DNA of 64,000 nucleotides. Source: Acidobacterium sp049965615. Lineage in GTDB: Bacteria; Acidobacteriota; Terriglobia; Terriglobales; Acidobacteriaceae. This document shows, piece after piece, positions 25,229-33,183 of this stretch (position 1 is its first letter; every line of letters begins with the position of its first letter). The position numbers and the translations under genes are program-made. The notes under the pieces are model-generated. The model worked only from the letters and a program-made list of their open reading frames with translations, ran no database searches and was not told the origin of the DNA. The stretch covers positions 1 through 64,000 of the forward strand of contig JBMFWD010000013.1 in NCBI GenBank assembly GCA_049965615.1, written 5' to 3'.

Positions 25229-26356
25229 ATGAGATTCGCGGGATGGGTTTTGCTGGCGGGGCTGCTGGTGTTGACCGGTTGCGGGAAGTTTTTTCCGCCG
25301 CTGAGCCAGAGTGGCGGTGGATCGGGTGGCGGCAGCACGACGGGGAATTACCTGTATGTGGCGAATTCGAATCCGAATTTGAACACGCTGGCTGGGTTTT
25401 CGCTGGCGAGTGGCGCGCTGACGAATACGAGCGGGTCGCCGTATGCCTCTCCGCTGACGCCGACGTGCCTTGCGATGACGCCGAGTGACAGATTCCTGTA
25501 TGTGGGTTCGACGGCAGGTGCAATTTATGTGTACTCGATTGGGAGTGATGGATCGCTGGCGCTGGGGAATGGCAAGTCGCCGGTGTTGACGGGGAATTCG
25601 CCGATTACGATGGAGATTGATCCTACTGGGCAGTGGATGATCTGGATATCGGCGTTTTCCGGGGAGGCGTACGCGATGGGGATCAACGCGACGACGGGAG
25701 CGCTCTCGAATGTGAATAATGCGGGCGTGGGGCTGGCGAGCACGTCTGCGAGCGGGCTGGCGATTACGCCGAATGACCAATATGTGTACGTGGCGCTGGG
25801 AACGGGCGGAGTAGAGACGCTGGGCTTCAATGCGTCGACGGGAGCTCTGGCGGCGGTGAACACGGTGCTGGCTCCGGTGCAGAACCTGGATGCGGACCGT
25901 GCGGTGGCGGTGTCTCCGAACGGGCAGTATTTGTTTGTGACGGAGACGGGGATCAACGCGGTGCGGGTGTTTTCGATTAGGGCGAATGGGACGCTGAGCG
26001 AGGTTACGGGGTCGCCGTTCAAGACAGGGCTTGGCCCGGCGGCGGTACTGGTGGATTCGACGGGGAGCTATGTGTACGTGGCGAACCGTACGGACAATAC
26101 GATCAGCGCGTTTACGGTGGGGACGACCGGAGGGCTTACGGCGATTACCGGCTCGCCGTTTTCGACCGGAACGACGCCGGTGGCGCTGGCAGAGGACAGG
26201 ACGAAGGGCTACGTGGCGGTGGCGAACCAGGGCGGGAATCCGGATCTGCAGGTGTTCCAGATCAGCACGACGACGCCGGGCGCGCTGGTTTCGACAGCGA
26301 CGAGCTCGACAGGGACTGCGCCGACGCAGGCGATTGCGATTGCCGCGACGCAGTGA
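25229..26356 (+). CDS. Beta-propeller lipoprotein (lactonase-like)
   Basis: A 375-aa exported lipoprotein with lipobox VLTGC (Cys18) and a Gly/Ser linker. Repeated blades follow the pattern 'NYLYVANSN..NT..GFSLASGALT', 'YVYVANRTDNTISAFTVGTTGGLT..TGSPF' and similar, as in 6-phosphogluconolactonase-like and YVTN-repeat proteins. Seven blades are plausible. The true ligand or enzymatic role is unclear; acidobacteria carry many such proteins. It is divergent from the CPBP gene across a 169-bp gap with no other feature seen. Confidence 0.82.
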   Translation: MRFAGWVLLAGLLVLTGCGKFFPPLSQSGGGSGGGSTTGNYLYVANSNPNLNTLAGFSLASGALTNTSGSPYASPLTPTCLAMTPSDRFLYVGSTAGAIYVYSIGSDGSLALGNGKSPVLTGNSPITMEIDPTGQWMIWISAFSGEAYAMGINATTGALSNVNNAGVGLASTSASGLAITPNDQYVYVALGTGGVETLGFNASTGALAAVNTVLAPVQNLDADRAVAVSPNGQYLFVTETGINAVRVFSIRANGTLSEVTGSPFKTGLGPAAVLVDSTGSYVYVANRTDNTISAFTVGTTGGLTAITGSPFSTGTTPVALAEDRTKGYVAVANQGGNPDLQVFQISTTTPGALVSTATSSTGTAPTQAIAIAATQ

Positions 26357-26442
26357 CGGGGAGTGCCGAGGGTGGTGCGTGTCGCGGCTGACGGGGCGGG
26401 GTGCGGTGCTATGTTGGAAAAAAGGCTGAATTGCTTTTGCCC

Positions 26443-27570
26443 ATGAAGTTTCTACGCGTGAAGGCGCGGGTGCTGCGCCTTAGTTTTCTGCTGGGAGTGC
26501 TGCTGGTGGGACTTTCCGGCTGTCGCCAGCTGGAGCAGCACGTGGCGCCGCAGTATGTTTATGTTGCGGCGGAGCACACGTTTCTGCGCGACCGGGTGGC
26601 TCCGGTGGCGAATTTTGTGACGGAAGTGACGAATGGCGAGCGTCTGCGGGTGTTGCAGCACCAGACGCGGTTTTACCAGGTGAAGGCTCCGAACGGTAAG
26701 GTTGGCTGGATTGAGGAGCTTTACGTGGTGGACCAGGCGGAGATGGACAAGTTTGCCGCGCTGCAGAAGGAGTATGCGCAGACGCCTGCGGTGGCGAAGG
26801 CGGTGCTGGAGGAGACTTCGTACCTGCATGACGGGCCAAGCGTGGAAGATCCGCACTATTACCTGCTGAAAGCCAAGGACAAGCTGGATATGCTGATGCG
26901 GGCCTCTGTGCCGAGGCGGGAGTCGACGCTGGCGATGCTCGAGCGGAAGCAGGCGGAAAAGGAGGGCAAGACGCCGCCTCCGATTCCGATGGAGGATTAC
27001 TGGCTGGTGCGGGATGCGAAGGGGCGAACGGGCTGGGTGCGGGGGAGTGCGCTGGTGCCGGATGTTCCCGATTCAGTGCTGGTGCTGGCGCCTTCAGAGC
27101 GGATGATTGGGGCGTATTTGTTCCGGAAGGTGATGGACCCGGAGTCGGATGCGCCGGACCACATGATGGGAGAGTATGTGGCGGTGTTTGCGCCTTACGA
27201 GGCTGGGCTGCCCTACGACTTTGACGAGATTCGGGTTTTTACCTACGACGTGCCGCGGCACCAGTATGAGACGGCGTACAGCGTTCATCATATCGAGGGA
27301 TTTTTCCCGGTGAAGGTGGGGCACGAGAAGTTTGGGCAGGAGACGGACCCGGTATTTTCTTTTGAGATTTCGAAAAATCCGAATATCGCATTGAATCCGG
27401 CGACGGGAAGGGTGGAGCCCGGTCCTCTGGTGACGGTGAAGTACCGGATGGAGGGCGTGATTGCGCGCCAGATTGAGGGTCCGGAGGTTTTATCGGCGCG
27501 GCCGGTGGTGAAGGATCGAGGCCGTTCGAGGCATTTTCGGGGTCGAAGGAAATTACGGCATAAACATTAA
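26443..27570 (+). CDS. SH3-domain lipoprotein
   Basis: A 375-aa lipoprotein: signal peptide then lipobox LSGC (Cys27). Two SH3b-like segments are suggested, at about residues 35-90 (YVAAEHTFLRDRVAPVANFVTEV, GKVGWIEELYV) and about 120-205 (YLHDGPS, YWLVRDAKGRTGWVRGSALV). The C-terminal half is not recognised; it contains MMGEYVAVFAPYEAGLPYDFD and conserved aromatic residues. ATG at 26443 is chosen because it begins a proper signal peptide. Bacterial SH3 domains often bind peptidoglycan; function unknown. Confidence 0.75.
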   Translation: MKFLRVKARVLRLSFLLGVLLVGLSGCRQLEQHVAPQYVYVAAEHTFLRDRVAPVANFVTEVTNGERLRVLQHQTRFYQVKAPNGKVGWIEELYVVDQAEMDKFAALQKEYAQTPAVAKAVLEETSYLHDGPSVEDPHYYLLKAKDKLDMLMRASVPRRESTLAMLERKQAEKEGKTPPPIPMEDYWLVRDAKGRTGWVRGSALVPDVPDSVLVLAPSERMIGAYLFRKVMDPESDAPDHMMGEYVAVFAPYEAGLPYDFDEIRVFTYDVPRHQYETAYSVHHIEGFFPVKVGHEKFGQETDPVFSFEISKNPNIALNPATGRVEPGPLVTVKYRMEGVIARQIEGPEVLSARPVVKDRGRSRHFRGRRKLRHKH

Positions 27571-27654
27571 GTGCCGTTCCGGGAGTGCATGCATCCAAGA
27601 GGATGAAGTAAGCTGTCTAACACCGAAGTATTGGTCACCGAAGTTTCGGGAAGG

Positions 27655-27758
27655 CCTCATCTTTTCATTGCCGGATGAGGGGAGTTTCTCGACAGGTGGC
27701 TAGCGATGAGTGGATGCGAACTACAAAGTTTCGACTTTTTGCATCCGGGGCAATGAAA
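27655..27758 (+). promoter_or_regulatory. Foldable 5' leader of hfq
   Basis: The 226-bp gap before hfq contains competing inverted repeats. Hairpin A pairs CCTCATC (27655-27661) with GATGAGG (27674-27680). Hairpin B pairs GGATGC (27712-27717) with GCATCC (27741-27746) and has an inner stem AAAGT-TTCG-ACTTT (27725-27738). Alternatively CATTGCCGGATG (27666-27677) can pair with CATCCGGGGCAATG (27742-27755), which would break both. This resembles a two-state leader; its role, such as Hfq autoregulation, is inference. Confidence 0.4.
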
Positions 27759-27796
27759 TGACAGACCAGCACATTTAGCACAGGAGATCGGCAACT

Positions 27797-28120
27797 ATGG
27801 ATAACAAGCCGGCGCAGAACATTCAGGACACCTTCCTGAACACGGTTCGCAAAGATAAGACTCCCATCACGATTTACCTTGTGAGCGGGGTAAAACTTAC
27901 AGGAAAAATCCGTTCATTTGATAAGTATTCGGTTCTATTGGAGAACAACAGCCAGGAACAGCTGATTTTCAAGCACGCCATATCCACGGTGGTGAGCAGC
28001 CGTTCCGTACTGCACGGCGACCATAGGCCGGTGCAGTCTCATGCAGCAGGTAGCAGCCAAGCGCCTGCGGCGCCGGCAGCCGCGGGCAGCACTCCGGCTA
28101 CGACAACCGGAGGAGCCTGA
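27797..28120 (+). CDS. hfq: RNA chaperone Hfq
   Basis: A 107-aa Sm-like protein that forms hexamers and pairs small RNAs with mRNAs. The Sm core is at about residues 8-70 (NIQDTFLNTVRKDKTPITIYL, GKIRSFDKYSVLLEN, FKHAISTVV, the latter a form of the YKHAI motif). The C-terminal 35 residues are Ala/Pro/Ser/Thr-rich and probably disordered. The ribosome site CAGGAGA precedes the ATG. It is followed by hflX, the same order as in many bacteria. Confidence 0.96.
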   Translation: MDNKPAQNIQDTFLNTVRKDKTPITIYLVSGVKLTGKIRSFDKYSVLLENNSQEQLIFKHAISTVVSSRSVLHGDHRPVQSHAAGSSQAPAAPAAAGSTPATTTGGA

Positions 28121-28177
28121 ACTGGAGCCGGTCGGAAAGTTTGCGACCAAGGACAGTGAAGCGGTTCCGGGTGGCGG

Positions 28178-29557
28178 ATGGAGGCGGACGTGAGAGCGAC
28201 CGTAAATCCGTCAGTCACCCGGGAACGCGCCCTGCTCGTCTCTGTGGATTTTGGGCAGCGCAAGGCGCCTGTTCTGGCGGCGGCCAGGCAGGCCCGCAGC
28301 GCTGCGACCGTGGGACGGGCTGCAGTCGACGTTGAGGTGGTGGCCGGCGGGAGCGACGAAGAGTTTCTGAGCGGGGTGGAAGAGTTTCGCGAACTGGTGG
28401 TGAGCGCCGGTGCGGAGATTGCCGGGGAACTGACGCAGCGGCGTGCGAAGGCGGACGCGGCGACCCTGATTGGCAGCGGCAAGGTGCAGGAGGTGGCGGC
28501 TGTCGCGGCATCAAGCCGGGCGGACGTGGTGGTGTTTGGGCAAAATTTGACGCCCACCCAATTAAGAAATCTTGAAAGGGCGCTTCCGGGGCGGGTGATT
28601 GACCGGACGCAACTGATTCTGGACATATTTGCGCGGCATGCGCGGACGCGCGAGGGCATGTTGCAGGTGGAGCTGGCGCAGCTGGAGTACATGCTGCCTC
28701 GGCTGACGGGTCGCGGGCGGGAGATGTCTCGCCTGGGCGGCGGCATTGGGACGCGCGGACCGGGCGAGACGCAACTGGAGACGGATCGGCGGCGGATTCA
28801 GCGGCGGATTTCGCAACTGAAGGCCGAGATTGAGAGCGTTCGGCGGATTCGCGGGCAGCAGAGGCAGCGGCGGGAGGCGGTTCCTGTACCGACTGTTGCG
28901 CTGGTGGGGTATACGAACGCGGGTAAGAGCACGCTTTTCAACGCGCTGACGGGGGCTGGGGTTCTGGAGTCTGCGCGGATGTTTGCGACGCTGGACCCAA
29001 AGCTGCGAGCGATTACGCTGCCGAGCCGGAGAAAGATTCTGTTGTCGGACACGGTGGGATTTATCCGGGATTTGCCGCCGACGCTGATCAGTTCGTTTCG
29101 AGCGACGCTGGAGGAAGTGCAGAAGGCCGAGGTGCTGCTGCATGTGCAGGATTGCTCGAGCCTGATGCGCGAGGAGCACCGGGATGAGGTGAAGCGGGTG
29201 CTGGACGAGCTGGGCGTGCGGGAGAAGCCGCAGATCGAAGTGGTGAACAAGGTGGATTTGCTGACGGAGGACGAGCGGGCGGGGCTGCGGGAGGGCGTGG
29301 GGCGTCCGCTGGCGATTTCGGCTAAGACAGGCGATGGGCTGGCGGAGCTGCTGGAGCGGATCGACGAAGCGCTGCAGGCCGATCCGATGGTGGAGGCTCG
29401 GTTGCGGATTTCTCAGTCGGAGGGAGAAGTGATTGCGGCGCTGGAGGCGGGGGCGGTGATTCGTGGGCGGAAGTATGAGGGAAACCTGGTGTGGATGGAG
29501 GTTTCTGCGCCGGAGTCGCTGGTGGGACGATTCAGAAGATTTGTGGAAAAACAATAG
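28178..29557 (+). CDS. hflX: GTPase HflX
   Basis: A 459-aa ribosome-associated GTPase, thought to rescue or split stalled ribosomes. The N-terminal HflX domain (about residues 25-235) includes GQNLTPTQLRNLE and GRGREMSRLGGGIGTRGPGETQLE. The G domain has G1 GYTNAGKST (244-252), G3 DTVGFIRDLP and G4 NKVD. Unlike some homologues, it keeps all nucleotide-binding motifs. It follows hfq after 57 nt, and a foldable RNA region begins at its stop. Confidence 0.95.
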   Translation: MEADVRATVNPSVTRERALLVSVDFGQRKAPVLAAARQARSAATVGRAAVDVEVVAGGSDEEFLSGVEEFRELVVSAGAEIAGELTQRRAKADAATLIGSGKVQEVAAVAASSRADVVVFGQNLTPTQLRNLERALPGRVIDRTQLILDIFARHARTREGMLQVELAQLEYMLPRLTGRGREMSRLGGGIGTRGPGETQLETDRRRIQRRISQLKAEIESVRRIRGQQRQRREAVPVPTVALVGYTNAGKSTLFNALTGAGVLESARMFATLDPKLRAITLPSRRKILLSDTVGFIRDLPPTLISSFRATLEEVQKAEVLLHVQDCSSLMREEHRDEVKRVLDELGVREKPQIEVVNKVDLLTEDERAGLREGVGRPLAISAKTGDGLAELLERIDEALQADPMVEARLRISQSEGEVIAALEAGAVIRGRKYEGNLVWMEVSAPESLVGRFRRFVEKQ

Positions 29558-29672
29558 CGGCCCGGAGAAAAGAGCGTGGTGGGAAACTCAGTTCTCCGAG
29601 CCGCTGGACCCTGAAGCGGGTCATAGGCGATACTTAGAGTGTACGCCGCTTGGAACCAGCGTCAAGCGGGCG
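29557..29672 (+). other. Three successive hairpins after hflX
   Basis: From the hflX stop three stems follow one another. Stem 1: GCGGC/GCCGC plus GGAGAA/TTCTCC (29557-29604). Stem 2: GACCC/GGGTC (29607-29622). Stem 3: CGCCGCTTG/CAAGCGGGCG with one bulged G (29644-29672). None has a following T-run, so a simple terminator is unlikely. It could be a mRNA 3' structure, a processed small RNA or a leader element; I do not recognise a named family. Confidence 0.4.
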
Positions 29673-29706
29673 GAATGACTCCGTTCGCTGAGGGTACGGG
29701 TGCGTA

Positions 29707-29736
29707 TTGACACCGCTTGGACGGCTTTGTTAGAAA
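29707..29736 (+). promoter_or_regulatory. Probable promoter of the ATP synthase operon
   Basis: A perfect -35 hexamer TTGACA (29707-29712) is followed after 18 nt by TAGAAA (29731-29736), 56 nt before the first b-subunit gene. This is the best sigma-70-like promoter in the window. Confidence 0.55.
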
Positions 29737-29792
29737 CAGAGGTCCAGGCTGCCTTATCTACTTAGTTCCCAACATCATACGTCGAAGAAACC

Positions 29793-30251
29793 ATGCAAGA
29801 AATTTTCAGCGATCTCGGTCAACTTGTGCTCGGCTCAGTGCCGACCATGATTCTGTTTTTGATTCTGGTGACGGCCTATCATTTTATTCTTTTCCGGCCG
29901 TTGAGGCGGGCTCGTGCGGAGCGTTATGACCGGACGCAGGGAGCAGTAGAGCGGGCGCATGCGGCAGTGGCGGCCGCGGATGTGAAGTCTCAGGAGTATG
30001 AGGCCAAGCTGCGGGCGGCGCGCGCAGAAATCATGCATGCGCGGGAACTGCGGATGCAGCAATGGACCGCGGAGCGGGATACGGCGCTGTCGAGTGCCCG
30101 TTTGCTATCGCACGAGCATGCCGAAGCAGCCAAGCGTGAAATTGCCCAGCAGGCCGAGGCGGCCAAGCTGCAACTGCATGCGGAGATTGACCAGCTTGCC
30201 GCAATGGTGCAGGAAGCTATTTTGCCGGTGGCCGCGGGGAGCGCGCAGTGA
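29793..30251 (+). CDS. atpF: ATP synthase F0 subunit b (first copy)
   Basis: A 152-aa stator stalk subunit: one membrane helix at about residues 15-37 (VPTMILFLILVTAYHFILF) then a long charged, Ala-rich coiled coil (AVERAHAAVAAADVKSQEYEAKL). It is the b or b' member of a pair with the next gene. Its stop overlaps the next GTG start. No a (atpB) or c (atpE) subunit genes are present in this operon; they must be encoded elsewhere. Confidence 0.88.
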   Translation: MQEIFSDLGQLVLGSVPTMILFLILVTAYHFILFRPLRRARAERYDRTQGAVERAHAAVAAADVKSQEYEAKLRAARAEIMHARELRMQQWTAERDTALSSARLLSHEHAEAAKREIAQQAEAAKLQLHAEIDQLAAMVQEAILPVAAGSAQ

Positions 30252-30997
30252 AGCAGATTTTGAGGGTTGGATGTTTAGCGCTTGCGCTTTGTTTTGCAAC
30301 CGGTGGAATTACGCTGCCGGCAAGCGCGCAGGCTGCGAATGGTACGGTTGTCGCGAAATCGGTTGTGAATCCGCAGAGCAGCCCGACTGAGGTGAAGCAG
30401 CCAAGCGGGCCTCCGGAGCAGATGGATTCTCCGGAGACGGAAGAGCAGCACAATGCCTATCTGTATTCGCCCTCCACGCAATGGGTTGCGAAGGAGATTG
30501 GCCTGTCGGTCGAGACGACTGCAACGATCTTTGAGTGGCTGAACTCGGGGATCATGCTGTTTGTGATTTTCTACTTTCTGTTCAAGTTTTTGCCGGGGAT
30601 TTTTCAGCGGCGCAGAGAGCGGTTGGCGAAGGACCTGGTAGAAGCCAAGCGACTGAGTGACGACGCGACCGTGAGGCTGGCAGCGATCGAAGAGCGATTG
30701 TCGCATCTGGACGATGAGATTGAGGCTTTCAGGAAACGGTCAGAGCATGAGGCTGCGGAGGAAGAGCGGCGCATGCACGAATTGCTGGAGGCCGAACGGA
30801 AACGGATTATTCACTCGGCCGAGCAGGAGATTGAAGCCGCCAGCGCTGTGGCACAGCGTAATTTGCGCAGCTATGCGGCGGATCTGGCAGTGGGCCAGGT
30901 GAGGTCAAATCTGAAGATCGACGTGGATCGGGACAAGGCGCTGATTGCGGAATTTGAAAAGTCCCTGGGCGGGAACGGCAATGGAGGGCGAGGCTGA
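30248..30997 (+). CDS. atpF: ATP synthase F0 subunit b (second copy, long form)
   Basis: A 249-aa second stator b subunit. It differs from the first in having an N-terminal signal-like hydrophobic segment (about residues 5-27, VGCLALALCFATGGITLPASAQA) and a roughly 70-residue periplasmic linker before the membrane helix (about 98-116, SGIMLFVIFYFLFKFLPGIF). A long coiled coil follows (LSHLDDEIEAFRKRSEHEAAEEE). The start is GTG inside the end of the first copy. Paired b subunits would give a heterodimeric stator. Confidence 0.85.
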   Translation: MKQILRVGCLALALCFATGGITLPASAQAANGTVVAKSVVNPQSSPTEVKQPSGPPEQMDSPETEEQHNAYLYSPSTQWVAKEIGLSVETTATIFEWLNSGIMLFVIFYFLFKFLPGIFQRRRERLAKDLVEAKRLSDDATVRLAAIEERLSHLDDEIEAFRKRSEHEAAEEERRMHELLEAERKRIIHSAEQEIEAASAVAQRNLRSYAADLAVGQVRSNLKIDVDRDKALIAEFEKSLGGNGNGGRG

Positions 30998-31536
30998 TGA
31001 GTGCATTTGCCCTGCGCTATGCGCGAGCGTTCGCGGATGTGATTGCCGAGGAGCATCTTCCTTATGAGGATGTGAAGGGGCAACTGCAGGACTTTACAGC
31101 CGCGTGGCATGCCGCTGCGGATTTGCGGGAAGTGTTTCTGGATCCTTCGTTTCCGCTGCCTGAGAAGATTAGGATTCTGGATCGTCTGAACGAGAAGATG
31201 AAGCTGTTGCCGCAGGTGAAGAACTTTATTGCGGTGCTGCTGAACCACAACCGTATGGACGCGTATGAGGAGATTCTGGACGAGTTCCGGAAAGAGATGA
31301 ACAGCAGGCTGGATGTGGCGGAGGTCCAGGTGACTTCGGCGCGTCTGCTGGACGAAGAAGAGCGCCGTGCGCTGATCCTGAAAATAAGGGATATGGTGCA
31401 GGGCAAGGTGGAGGCGACCTTCCAGGAGGACAGTTCGCTGATTGGCGGCGTGATTGTGCGGGTAGGAAGCACGGTTTACGACGGGTCAGTACGTGGGCGG
31501 CTCGCAGTGCTGGAAGGGCAGCTGGCCGCGAAGTAG
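30997..31536 (+). CDS. atpH: ATP synthase F1 subunit delta
   Basis: A 179-aa OSCP/delta subunit that links the stator b subunits to the alpha3beta3 head. It begins ALRYARAFADVIAEE; other family features are FLDPSFPLPEKIRILDRL, VKNFIAVLLNHNRM and the C-terminal VEATFQEDSSLIGGVIVRVGSTVYDGSVRGRL. Its ATG shares a base with the upstream stop, so the two are translationally coupled. Length is normal. Confidence 0.95.
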   Translation: MSAFALRYARAFADVIAEEHLPYEDVKGQLQDFTAAWHAAADLREVFLDPSFPLPEKIRILDRLNEKMKLLPQVKNFIAVLLNHNRMDAYEEILDEFRKEMNSRLDVAEVQVTSARLLDEEERRALILKIRDMVQGKVEATFQEDSSLIGGVIVRVGSTVYDGSVRGRLAVLEGQLAAK

Positions 31537-31602
31537 AGCGGCAGATTTTGCATTTAAGCAACTCAAGCAACAAGTAAATTACCCGGCTGGGAACAGGTAA
31601 GC

Positions 31603-33177
31603 ATGGCGCAGATTAAGGCAGACGAGATTACGGCGCTCCTGAAGGAGCAAATTGCGAACTACGACGCGAAGATGCGCGTAGACGAAGTGGGAACGATCAT
31701 TTCTCTGGGTGATGGGATTGCCCGGTTGCACGGGCTGGAGAAGTGCATGGCCGGCGAGATGCTGGAGTTTCCGCATGGGATAGCCGGCATGGCGATGAAC
31801 CTGGAAGAAGACCAGGTGGGCGCGGTGCTGCTGGGCGACTGGACGGAACTGAGCGAAGGCGACGTGGTTAAGCGCACGGGCAAGATTTTGAGCGTGCCTG
31901 TGGGCGATGGCATGATTGGCCGCGTGGTGAACGCGCTGGGTGAGCCGATTGATGACAAGGGGCCGATTCACTCGAACGAGTTGTCTCCTGTGGAGCGGCT
32001 GGCTCCGGGCGTGATCGATCGGCAGCCGGTGCGCGAGCCGATGATGACGGGCCTGAAGGCGATTGACGCCATGATTCCGATTGGCCGCGGGCAGCGCGAG
32101 CTGATTATCGGCGACCGGCAGACGGGCAAGACGGCGATTGCGCTGGATACGATCCTGAACAACAAGGGCAAGGATCTGATCTGCGTGTATTGCGCGATTG
32201 GGCAGAAGCGGTCATCGGTGGCGGGCGTGGTGCACATGCTGGAAGCGCATGGCGCGATGGATTACACGATCATCGTTTCGGCGTCGGCGTCCGAGCCTGC
32301 TCCGATGCTGTACCTTGCGCCTTATGCGGCGACGGCGATGGCGGAGTACTTCCGCGACAACGGCAAGCATGCGCTGATTATCTACGACGATCTTTCGAAG
32401 CACGCGGTGGCGTATCGCGAGCTGTCGCTGCTGCTGCGTCGTCCTCCAGGGCGTGAGGCTTATCCGGGCGACGTGTTTTATCTCCACTCCCGGCTGCTGG
32501 AGCGGTCGTCGAAGCTGAGCAAGGAAAAAGGCGGCGGGTCGCTGACGGCGCTGCCGATTATCGAGACGCAGGCGGGTGACGTTTCGGCGTACATTCCGAC
32601 GAATGTGATTTCGATTACGGACGGACAGATTTTCCTTGAGACGGATTTGTTCAACTCGGGCGTTCGTCCGGCGGTGAACGTAGGACTTTCGGTTTCGCGC
32701 GTGGGCTTTTCAGCTGCGATCAAGGCGATCAAGCAGGTGGGTTCGACGCTGAAGCTGGATTTGGCGCAGTATCGCGACCTGGCGGCGTTTGCGCAGTTTG
32801 GCAGCGACCTGGACAAGGCGACGCAGAACCAGTTGAACCGCGGTCAGCGTTTGACGGAGTTGCTGAAGCAGCCGCAGTTCCAGCCGCTATCGGCGGAACA
32901 GCAGGTGGTGATTTTATTTGCGGGCACACAGGGTTTTCTGGATGACGTGAAGGTGTCCGCGATCAAGGACTTTGAGGCGGGACTCTATAAATATCTGGAT
33001 GCTGCGCAGCAGAGCCTGCTGGCGGACATTGCGAGCAAGAAGGCGCTGGATGACGATCTTCGTTCGCGCATCAAGAGCGCTCTGAACGAATACAAGAAGA
33101 TGTTCCTGGAAGAGCATGAGAACGCGGGAGTGCAGAAGCAAGCCGCGGGAGCAGAAACAGCGGAGACGGCGAAGTAG
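31603..33177 (+). CDS. atpA: ATP synthase F1 subunit alpha
   Basis: A 524-aa nucleotide-binding, non-catalytic subunit of F1. The P-loop GDRQTGKT is at residues 170-177; other landmarks are ALGEPIDDKGPI, the family segment YRELSLLLRRPPGREAYPGDVFYLHSRLLER, and SVSRVGFSAAIKAIKQVG. A short Ala/Glu-rich C-terminal extension (about 15 residues) follows the usual end. The gene lies 66 nt after atpH and 6 nt before atpG. Confidence 0.98.
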   Translation: MAQIKADEITALLKEQIANYDAKMRVDEVGTIISLGDGIARLHGLEKCMAGEMLEFPHGIAGMAMNLEEDQVGAVLLGDWTELSEGDVVKRTGKILSVPVGDGMIGRVVNALGEPIDDKGPIHSNELSPVERLAPGVIDRQPVREPMMTGLKAIDAMIPIGRGQRELIIGDRQTGKTAIALDTILNNKGKDLICVYCAIGQKRSSVAGVVHMLEAHGAMDYTIIVSASASEPAPMLYLAPYAATAMAEYFRDNGKHALIIYDDLSKHAVAYRELSLLLRRPPGREAYPGDVFYLHSRLLERSSKLSKEKGGGSLTALPIIETQAGDVSAYIPTNVISITDGQIFLETDLFNSGVRPAVNVGLSVSRVGFSAAIKAIKQVGSTLKLDLAQYRDLAAFAQFGSDLDKATQNQLNRGQRLTELLKQPQFQPLSAEQQVVILFAGTQGFLDDVKVSAIKDFEAGLYKYLDAAQQSLLADIASKKALDDDLRSRIKSALNEYKKMFLEEHENAGVQKQAAGAETAETAK

Positions 33178-33183
33178 GCAAGC

